This document shows, in pieces, positions 48,580-56,775 of a DNA stretch of 64,000 nucleotides. This stretch comes from Coix lacryma-jobi var. lacryma-jobi (lineage: Eukaryota > Streptophyta > Magnoliopsida > Poales > Poaceae): positions 3,100,001-3,164,000 of the forward strand of contig CM019825.1 of assembly GCA_009763385.1 (NCBI GenBank), in the 5' to 3' direction. The position numbers and the translations under genes were made by a program. The notes below the pieces were generated by a model. It had not been told where the DNA came from and ran no database searches. It saw only the letters and a list, made by a program, of their open reading frames with translations. Each line of letters starts with the position of its first letter. Position 1 is the first letter of the stretch.

Positions 48580-49836
48580 GATCGACCCCGTCGGAGCCCC
48601 ACCAAGAGCAGGAGCTAAACGCCGAGCCGGAGATCCAGGAGCTGCAGCAGCCAGAGGAAGTCGACCCCGTCCACGACCCTAACTTACCTGAGTGTCCCTC
48701 TCACGAGGCAGCAGTCTTCACTCAAGGCAAGCCCCGGAGCATATTAGCCTCCTATCTTTTGCAATTAAGTTTACTTGAGTCCTTTTATATTGTGATGCAT
48801 TAGGTCTAGGAGTTGAAATGAATCCTACTTGCTGCATTACCATTCCTTGGTTATTGATTAATATCTACCTTGTATCCTGTTGTTTAGTTACAATGTAGAA
48901 TTGCTTAGCCTGCTTAATAAAAGTGGTAGTTAGGATGTTTCAGTACTACCCGAATGGGTATTTACCGGATCACGGTTGGCTATATTTGCTATCGTGGAAA
49001 AGAACCTGAGTAGTAATGAAATACGGTCGACGAGATGGCAGGGCACAAGTTCGGAAACTTGGGGCAGTCCATCCGTTGGATCGTGTAGGTTTGTATCGAT
49101 GTTGGCCCTCGTTCATTTTTGAACGCGCCCTTTTACTTAGGGATATGTCGGTGCTGTAATCATCGACCCCAAAGCCGGTTAGAAGCTGTTCGGGCCGGTT
49201 TCAACCCGTGTCGTGCCCTCTAGTACGGAAGTTGCGATCTGCCGCGTGAGGCCATCGCCAGACTCTGATTGGGCGGTCCGTGCTTGAACCGCGACGATTA
49301 CCACCACGAACAAGCGTCGAGCGGTTGCCCAATGCATGGACCCGACGGGGAAAGTGTGGGCTGGTATTAAAGGTCTTTCATCAGCTGATTTGGAATTCGA
49401 TTCGAGTCGCCGTCTCCCCGGTTAGTGGGAAACTATGGCGAGCTTCACCACGATACAAACTCCATGTAATGATTTAAGGTTCAACTAAAATGTGGATAAG
49501 TCAACTGGATATGGTTATATTATTGATTGGTAGATTCAAGTGAGTGCTCTAGTACAGGTGAAAAACCTAGAATTAAGGAATAGGTCTAAAAAAATGGGCA
49601 GCTCATCTTTATCACTAATTACTTCCTATCTGAACTTGAGCTTCTCGCAACTAAAAGATCCCAGCTCCACCCAAAAAGGCCTTGCATACCCTTGGTGTCT
49701 TTATTTTCAGTTGGACGGGTAAGTCTAGCTGAGTACATTCCCGTACTCAGGGTTTATCCCGTTTGTTGCAGATGGCCAGGTCTACTTTGGCTATTGTAAG
49801 CACTGCCTCTACCCGGTGGAAGGTGATGAGGAGTAG
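48580..49836 (+). CDS. Chromovirus LTR-encoded spliced ORF (two conserved exons)
   Basis: Exon 2 is 48580-48726. It starts GATCG after GCAATAG, encodes a Glu/Gln/Pro-rich acidic segment (EPEIQELQQPEEVDP), then LPEC..H....F, and ends CTCAAG before GCAAGC, a GC-type donor. The intron is 48727-49771, ending TTTGTTGCAG. Exon 3 is 49772-49836 and encodes DGQVYFGYCKHCLYPVEGDE (first codon split by the intron), one more Glu and the stop. LTR-B shows the same exons and phases with mostly synonymous changes in exon 3. I did not find the first exon or start codon; an AAG|GTAAGA donor near 46835 is one candidate upstream site. Being within the LTR, it is present twice per element. Function is unknown. 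Confidence 0.5.
49731..49748 (+). promoter_or_regulatory. GAGTAC/GTACTC hairpin of the chromovirus LTR
   Basis: GAGTACATTCCCGTACTC lies 23 bp before the exon 3 acceptor. The stem is unchanged in LTR-B and LTR-C while the loop varies. The 3' LTR copy is at 60687-60704. Confidence 0.6.
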
Positions 49837-50128
49837 GCCCAGGGCAGGGTCGTCCAGAAGCTTCCCCCTTTTCTTTTGCTGGACCAAGACTACTAGTGGC
49901 ACATTATCTTAAAAGGGAGGAGTGAGTTGTGTCGAGTGGATTTATCAAAACAATGAAGTTTTATTTGGACCACATGTGTGGTGGTCGTATTTCAAACTAT
50001 TTCAGCTTCCGCACTTTTAAACTCGGTATTGTAATAACTCTATTTTAAATTCGGTTTCGTTTTCGTTATGATGTATCTTTACGAATGTAATCCTTGAACG
50101 ATGCGATCCTGTTTGATGTATGGTGTTA

Positions 50129-50146
50129 GAAATCCTTCGAGATTTC
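50129..50146 (+). promoter_or_regulatory. Hairpin about 100 bp before the LTR 3' end
   Basis: GAAATCCTTCGAGATTTC can fold into a six-pair stem. The same stem is at 27063-27080 in LTR-B, and a different stem is at the same distance in LTR-C. Confidence 0.55.
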
Positions 50147-50248
50147 CGGACTACCGGGGTTGTATGGGTTCAAGTATCAGTCGAAGTCAGACGGATTTGG
50201 CTAAGATAATACTTGAGCTCTTATAATCAGGACGGTTCCGCCACAGCT

Positions 50249-50260
50249 TGGTATCGGAGC
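50249..50260 (+). promoter_or_regulatory. Chromovirus primer-binding site (tRNA-Met)
   Basis: TGGTATCGGAGC lies 5 bp after the LTR (3 bp if the LTR ends CCACA). It differs by one base from TGGTATCAGAGC, the complement of the plant initiator tRNA-Met 3' end. Confidence 0.85.
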
Positions 50261-50975
50261 ATGGTTCAAGGGATTACCCTAGTAAAGAGTATTTTCGAAC
50301 TAAAATGGGTATTTCAAAACTATTTTGAAACTATTTTCAATTACTAAGTGTGCCCAGTCTTGTCCTTAAGCCCTATACTAGGATTCAGGTGGCTTAACTG
50401 CTAACAGGGTTCAGGGATTTGTTCATGCTGGATCTTTATTTGCTGGTCCATTCTCGAGGGAAAAGAGAATGTGTCGATTGCGAAAACATGCATAAAATGA
50501 TTTTGTGAGATATGAGAGCATGACCGTCCAACCGTCGGTCTAGGCAAGGGATTCTTATACCAAGTATGTGCGAGCTTTACGCGGACACATATGAAGGTAT
50601 CAATGATTTTAAGGGTGATTTCTATTGGTGCATGGTTTGTGTTGACCTTTATGTATTTTGCGCATACTGGTCAATACTGAATTGTTTTATCATTGGGAAT
50701 TCCTTTGGGCTGAAATGAATCTTCTCAGGCAGGTACGCTAACTTGCGATCGAGTAGAACGTGTAGTTAACGCATGAGAGATCGTTCTTGCCACCGACTAG
50801 AACGTTAGGACTTACGAGTCATATTAGTGAGTGAGAACGTAAGTACGATCATGCATCATGTTTATATTCATGCATTTACATTACCTCCCCTTAATTTAAA
50901 AGTTGTCTCTTTTGTTATAAAATTTGCCAACTTAATATCCGTCTCACGAGAGTTCGAAACCCTTTGTTTCTACAG

Positions 50976-51962
50976 ATGGCCCGGACCAAGTTGACTGCTC
51001 GCAAGGCCACCGGAGGCAGAGGAGTTCCGCGTCATCGCTTGGCCACCAAGCTGACCCGGAGGACGTTCCTGACCTACTTTGGGTTGCCGACGATCCTTTG
51101 GAGGATTTTGCAGGCAGTGGGTTATGAGGAAGGACAGGAGCCCAAGTACTCCTGGCAGAAGGAGATCTACGGGCAGGATTCCCTGGTTATGGTAGAGATC
51201 AAGGTCAAAGCCTTGCCTGCCAAGCCGCACTGGACAGGATGGACTGAGATCACCAGAGGCACTTGTGCCAAGGATGGAGCCAACAGGGCAGCATACCTAG
51301 TGCTGAAGGATATCATCGCCCGCTTCCCCGCCGACCTGGCAAGTGCGATGGCAGGAGTGTTTCCCCGTGGATCACTTTTCCCATTGCGCTGGAAGCAGAC
51401 TTCAGAGTCAGTCTTGACAGGGAGCCCAGAGGAGAGGTTCTACTGTGAGACGCCTGCGATGAGCGCCACCGGAGCTTTGTTGGGGGTATGTGAGAGTTTG
51501 GAGCACACTCTCGAGAGCGTGTCCTTCACCCTCACCGCCACCTACCAGAGCAAGAGGAAGCTTCAGGAGGACTTCGACGCTGAGGTTGCTCGTCTGCAGG
51601 AGAGGAGGAGAGGATTCAGCACTCTGGAGCGTGACGACGCCCGCACCACAGCAGCAGCACAGTCCACTGCCAGGACAGTTGCAGAGCAGATGTACCTGAC
51701 TACCGCTCTTCAGAGGGATGAGGCCCGCACCGCGCTCGACCAGCTCAGAGAGGGAGCCCACCTGTTGATACAGCAGATACACGGACAGCAGGCCTATATC
51801 GACCAGCTCCACGAGGCCGTCCATCAGATGCACCACGCCGCGCAGGAGGCCGCCGCCCCAGCAGCTGAGGTCCCGGATCCCCAGGACGGAGAAGTCCTTG
51901 GTCCCGACGCCCCACCAGAGGAGGATCATGCTGACGAGCCGATGATCGACGTCGACGCATAG
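50976..51962 (+). CDS. Extra chromovirus ORF with a histone H3 tail-like N-terminus
   Basis: An intact 328-residue ORF lies between the primer site and gag. The start chosen is the ATG at 50976, directly after a strong splice acceptor (CCTTTGTTTCTACAG); a donor AAC|GTAAGT at 50838 would give a 137-nt leader intron. The N-terminus reads MARTKLTARKATGGRG. Against the H3 tail it keeps A1-R2-T3-K4, T6-A7-R8-K9 and T11-G12-G13, changes Q5 to L, S10 to A and K14 to R, and after one extra residue keeps LATK. The rest is not a histone: a middle (residues about 55-125) with SLVMVEIKVKALP and AKDGANRAAYLVLKDIIA that faintly recalls a dsRNA-binding fold, a long coiled coil (about 195-290), and an acidic C-terminus ending DEPMIDVDA. 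Function is unknown. Confidence 0.75.
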   Translation: MARTKLTARKATGGRGVPRHRLATKLTRRTFLTYFGLPTILWRILQAVGYEEGQEPKYSWQKEIYGQDSLVMVEIKVKALPAKPHWTGWTEITRGTCAKDGANRAAYLVLKDIIARFPADLASAMAGVFPRGSLFPLRWKQTSESVLTGSPEERFYCETPAMSATGALLGVCESLEHTLESVSFTLTATYQSKRKLQEDFDAEVARLQERRRGFSTLERDDARTTAAAQSTARTVAEQMYLTTALQRDEARTALDQLREGAHLLIQQIHGQQAYIDQLHEAVHQMHHAAQEAAAPAAEVPDPQDGEVLGPDAPPEEDHADEPMIDVDA

Positions 51963-52054
51963 GACGCTGCATCCGCCGCTGGAGACGTCTGAGCGCTAGT
52001 TTAGCTAGGAGACGTTTTTCTTTTGTATAGCTTGAGCTTGCTCGCTAAGTGATG

Positions 52055-52082
52055 TAACACCCTAACACATGTGCTAGTGTTA
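52055..52082. repeat. 28-bp imperfect palindrome between ORF1 and gag
   Basis: TAACAC and GTGTTA arms surround a CACATGTG centre, about 90 bp after the ORF1 stop. It also contains TGTAACACCCTA, identical to the start of LTR-B. Confidence 0.6.
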
Positions 52083-52319
52083 TGTTTAAATGGTTGATGG
52101 CATGTAAGCTTTTGGATAAAGTCCGGACTTCGATCCGGCACCTTTTATGGAAATCCGTCGTTTGCGTGTCTAATTTTTGAGCGATTATTCTGTGACGTTG
52201 TATGGAAATGAGTAATTATACTTGGTCATGTGCTAAATTTTCGAATTATGTACAGCGCAGTATTTTATTCATGATCGATGTAACATCGCCTAATGATTGC
52301 TTAATAATGGGATATGCAG

Positions 52320-53521
52320 ATGCCGGCACACACTCGCAGCCAACGTGGGCAAGGGGCAGGACAGGAGGAGAATCTGCCACCTCCCCCACCGCCGCCGATG
52401 ACGCCGGAAGCGTTCTTTGGCCAGTTCTTGGGCAGCCAAAGGAATATGGAGGAAATGCAGAGGCACATGGAGGCCACCCTTCGCAATATCGCTAACAACA
52501 CTGCACAGCAGCATCATCAACGTCAAGGTCCGGAGCCCAACCAGTACAGCTCTTACCGTGACTTCTTGGACACTCGCCCTCTTGTGTTCAAGGAAGCCCA
52601 CCGAACCGCTCGAAGCTGATGAATGGCTCAACTCCATCACCCAGAAGTTTCGTCTGCTTCGTCTGACGGAAGAGCTCAAGGCAGAGTACGCCGCCCACAT
52701 GTTGGAAGGACCCGCCGGTTTGTGGTGGGCCCAGTACCGTGCATCCTTGCCAGTAAATGCACGTACCACTTGGGATCAGTTCTCCACCGCTATGCGCAAC
52801 CACTACATCCCTAATGGACTGATGGAAATGAAGGTTGCAGAGTTTATGAGGTTATCCCAGGGGACTAGGTCTATGTCCGAGTACCTCCACAGCTTCAACA
52901 ATCTGGCCCGCTATGCCCCAGATTTTGTGGACACTGAGGCCAAAAAGATTGCAAGTTTCAAGCGTGGCATGAGTGCCACCATGCTATCAAAGATGGGTAA
53001 CAGTCACCGCACCACTTTCAGTGACTTCGTCAGTGACTGCCTGAATCAAGAGGCCAATGACAGCCGGCTAGCCGCAGAGAAACACGCCGCCGTGCAAATG
53101 AAGGAGGTTCGTCCCAGCAGAGGACCCCTTTGGAGCACGCGCCCCTTATCGCCCGCCTGTCGCAGGAGCACGATACCGTCCCCCACAGAGGAAGATCACC
53201 ACCAACCGTCCCCGTCCCAGCTTCCAGAAGCCGTACACCGCCCCCATGATGCAGAACAAGAATAAGGCAGGAAGTGCAGCAGGATCCAAGACCCCATATG
53301 TGATTGGTCCATGCTATAACTGTGGCCAAACTGGACACTTGTCACGTCAGTGCCCTCGCCCAAAGAAGCAGTACACTCAGCCCCACCTCGTACCGGTCAT
53401 GTGCATCACACCACCGTGGAAGAAGTGCCAGAAGGAGAGCCTGTCACCGCTGGTACGTTTCTTGTTAATCAATGCCCCGCAGTGCTGTTTGATTCTGGAG
53501 CATCGCATTCTTTATAAGTGA
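52320..53521 (+). pseudogene. gag: Chromovirus gag, frameshifted
   Basis: The start MPAHTRSQRGQGAGQ at 52320 comes right after an acceptor (GATATGCAG). The first frame carries a Pro run and SQRNMEEMQRHMEATL. After a frame change at about 52585 the retrotransposon gag core follows: EPLEADEWLNSITQKF, EGPAGLWWAQYRAS, FMRLSQGTRSMSEYLHSF, RYAPDFVDTEAKKIASFKRG. A second change leads to the zinc knuckle CYNCGQTGHLSRQC (53312-53353). Gag forms the particle and packages RNA. The first break is one extra C in a C run, so it may be a sequencing error. Confidence 0.85.
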
Positions 53522-55200
53522 GAATTTTGTTATAAGAAGTAATCTTGAGTTGGTAGAATTAGACCGGGGATATCAGATAAGTTCCGCCGGAGCTGTTCTC
53601 TCGCGCGTAAAATGGCTAAAGGAGTGGAAATGACCTTTGGGAATAAACAGGCCGTAGTGGACCCCATAGTCATTCCTGGTCTAGGTTTGGATGTAATCTT
53701 GGGTATGGGTTGGATGAAACTATGGAAGGTTAATCTAGACACCGCAGAGAGAATAGTGTCCATGGTTAGTCCCAGGAATGGATCTTCTTTCAGGTTCAAG
53801 TTACCCCGAAACCCCATGAGATTGGAGTGTTGTTCAATATCACGACAAAGCAGATAGCTGAGATTCCGGTAGTATGTGAGTTTCCGGATGTCTTTCCTGA
53901 TGAGTTGCCTGGTTTACCGCCTGATAGAGATGTGGAGTTTGCTATAGAGTTAATCCCGGGAACAGCACCTATATCCCGAAGACCATATAGAATGCACGCT
54001 AAGGAGTTAGCAGAGCTTAAGGTTCAAATACAGGAACTTTTGGATAAGGGTTTGATACGTCCTAGTTCGTCACCTTGGGGATGTCCCGCTATCTTTGTGA
54101 AAAAGAAAGATAAAACTCTGAGGATGTGCGTAGACTACAGCCGCTTAATGCAGTAACCATAAAGAATAAGTACCCCTTACCTCGAATCGATGTCTTGTTT
54201 GATCAGTTGTCAAAAGCAAAAGTGTTCTCCAAGATCGACCTGAGGTCGGGATACCATCAGATTAAGATCAGAAGAGAAGACGTGCCAAAAACAGCTTTCT
54301 CTACCAGATACGGACTCTATGAATATTTAGTTATGTCCTTTGGTTTGACCAATGCACCGGCACATTTCATGTACCTGATGAATTCAGTTTTCATGCCAGA
54401 ATTGGATAAGTTTGTTGTAGTGTTCATCGATGACATCTTGGTATACTCTGAGAATGAGAAGGACCACGCTGAGCATCTACGAGTTGTTTTGACCCGGCTT
54501 AGAGAGCACAAGTTGTATGCTAAGTTCAGCAAGTGTGAGTTTTGGTTGAAGAAGGTACCTTTCCTTGGTCACGTCCTTTCAGAGGAAGGGATCTCTGTAG
54601 ACCCTTCTAAAGTACAAGAGGTTATGGATTGGCAAGCACCCACGAGTGTTTTTGAGGTTCGCAGCTTTTTGGGTTTGGCAGGTACTACCGTCGTTTATTC
54701 CGGATTTTTCAAGAATAGCCAAGCCTATGACTCGTTTAACGCAGAAAAACAAGAAGTTCGAATGGACTCCAGAGTGTGAAGCAGCTTTCCGCACTCTGCG
54801 AACGTTGTTGACTTCCGCGCCTATTTTGGCTCAGCCAAACTTGGAGGAACCTTTTGATGTGTTTTGCGACGCATCCAAGATTGGACTTGGATGTGTACTC
54901 ATGCAAAATGGAAGAGTTATCGCCTATGCCTCTCGCCAGTTGAAACCGCACGAAGAGAACTATCCCACTCATGATCTGGAACTAGCAGCCGTCGTGCATG
55001 CACTCAAGATATGGAGACATTATCTTATGGGAAATCTATGTCATGTGTACACGGATCATAAAAGTCTGAAATATATCTTCACCCAGCCAGAGTTGAATAT
55101 GAGGCAGAGAAGATGGTTAGAGCTAATTAAGGATTATAACCTTGAAGTGCATTACCACCCCGGAAAAGCGAACGTTGTAGCCGATGCCTTGAGTCGCAAG
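53480..55200 (+). pseudogene. pol: Chromovirus protease, reverse transcriptase and RNase H
   Basis: Protease: FDSGASHS with the active Asp at 53491-53493, then DVILGMGWMKL. RT: FPDVFPDELPGLPPDR, IRPSSSPWGCPAIFVKKKD, FSKIDLRSGYHQIKI, YLVMSFGLTNAPAHFM and FIDD (53423 + 1000, i.e. 54423-54434), the YxDD-type catalytic site. RNase H: FDVFCDASKIGLGCVLMQ, TDHKSLKYIF and HPGKANVVADALSRK. Frame changes lie near 53505, 53860, 54140 and 54680. At several of these a single base in a short run (T in TCTTT, G in ACAG, T in GGTAC) restores the family motif. Clade assignment to chromoviruses follows from the chromodomain downstream. Confidence 0.88.
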
Positions 55201-55419
55201 ACTCATTGCAACTCCCTACAACCACTTTTGGAGGATAGATTTAACCTTATGCACCCCGTTATGGTGAACAACATCACTCTTCAGTGTACCTTGGAAAGTG
55301 ACATCATCGAGAGACAGAAGACCGATGAAGAAATCTGTCAGATAAAGAAGAGGTTGGAAACCAGTAGTTCGTTGAACTTTAGAACAGATGAACAGGGAAT
55401 TCTATGGTATAAACGAAGG

Positions 55420-56775
55420 ATAGTTGTTCCTAAGGATTCAGGGCTGAAAGAGAGGATTCTGAACGAGGCTCACAATTCAAAGTTGTCTATCCACCCAGGA
55501 AGCAGTAAGATGTATCAGGATTTGAAAACCAGATTTTGGTGGTCAAAGATGAAGAAAGAAGTCGCAGCCTATGTCGCCAGATGTGATACTTGTTGCAGGA
55601 TAAAGGCAATACATCTGAAACCCGCCGGACAGTTACAACCGTTGTCCAATCCCACAGTGGAAGTGGGAAGAGATCAGTATGGACTTTATCACGGACTCTC
55701 ATACTACTCAGAGAGAGGAAATGATTCTATCTGGGTTATCGTAGATCGGTTATCTAAAGTGGCTCACTTCGTACCAGTCAAGACTACTCACCGCCCCCAT
55801 CAGTATGCAGACCTGTATATTCAGAATATCCTGAGGTTGCATGGAATTCCAAAGCAGATAGTTTCTGATAGAGGACCCCAGTTCATAGCACGTTTTTGGG
55901 AACAGTTGCACAAGGAGTTAGGAACCAAGTTGGTAAGAAGTTCAGCCTATCACCCTCAAACTGCAGGACAGACAGAAAGAGTGAATCAGATTTTGGAGGA
56001 TATCCTAAGAGCTTGTGTCTTATCTTCAGGAGAGTCATGGGAGAAATGGTTACCCTTGCTGAGTTTTCATACACAACAACTATCAAGAGAGTATAAAGAT
56101 GACACCTTTTGAAGTTTTATATGGACGAAGATGCAGAACCCCAGTAAATTGGGTTGAGTCTGGAGATCGAGGATTCTATGGATCAGATTATGTAAAAGAT
56201 GCCGAGGAAATCGTGCAGACCGTACAGCAGCATATCAAGGTAGCACAGTCTCGACAAAAGAGTTATGCTGACACCCGAAGGAGACCTTTGGAATTTCAAG
56301 TTGGAGACTATGTGTATCTCAAGGTTTCACCTATGAGGAAGGTCCAACGTTTTGGAATCAAGAAGAAGCTAGCACCTCGATATGTGGGACCATACCTGAT
56401 CATAGCAAAGAAGGGACAAGTGGCATACGAAGTACAGTTACCCCCAGAAATGAGCACAGTTTTCCCGGTGTTCCACGTATCACAGTTAAAGAAGTGTCTT
56501 CGAGTTCCAGAACAAGAGGAAGTTCGGATTCCAGACATCACCATCAGATCGGATCTGGAGTACTACGAGCAGCCAAGGAGATTTTGGATACCAAGACCCG
56601 AGAGACCCGTAACCGAACAATGAAGACTTACAAGATTCTCTGGAGCAATCACGGACCCAACGATGCGACATGGGAAACCGAGGAGTACCTACGCGTAAGC
56701 TATCCCGCTTTTGTTAAGAAATGGTACGTAACTCAAATCCGGGACGAGATTTCTTTAAGGGGGGAAGGGCTGTGA
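55420..56775 (+). pseudogene. Chromovirus integrase with C-terminal chromodomain
   Basis: The zinc-binding region has HNSKLSIHPG and CDTCCRIKA. The catalytic core carries Asp in IWVIVDRLSKVAHFVPVK, Asp in IVSDRGPQF and Glu in GQTERVNQ, so the DDE triad is complete. After a frameshift near 56085 come MTPFEVLYGRRCRTP and the GDYVYLKVSPMRK region. The chromodomain is in a third frame (about 56620-56730): YKILWSNHGPNDATWETEE. In chromoviruses this domain binds H3 methylated at K9 and directs insertion into heterochromatin. The copy ends at 56775 with the stop overlapping the LTR start. As given it needs two frame changes. Confidence 0.87.
56757..56770 (+). promoter_or_regulatory. Chromovirus polypurine tract
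   Basis: AAGGGGGGAAGGGC lies directly before the 3' LTR start TGTGACACC. It would prime plus-strand synthesis. Confidence 0.85.

Larger units (their letters stand above)
45817..50243 (+). repeat. Chromovirus 5' LTR (about 4.43 kb)
   Basis: It has a GC-rich part (46120-47560) with a minisatellite, a long AT-rich middle, the LTR-encoded spliced ORF (48580-49836) and two hairpins. Differences from the 3' LTR are mostly one-base length changes in homopolymers, with few substitutions. Long open frames in the GC-rich part occur in both copies but have no recognisable domain. Confidence 0.9.

Noticed and set aside
49772..49920. Reading from the ATG directly after the exon 3 acceptor (MARST...)
   Set aside because: This frame is not conserved in LTR-B, whereas the frame one base earlier is conserved with mostly synonymous changes.
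50976..51100. A true histone H3 gene or pseudogene
   Set aside because: Only the tail matches. After about residue 25 there is no histone fold, and the ORF continues into a coiled coil. It lies in a fixed place in a retrotransposon.
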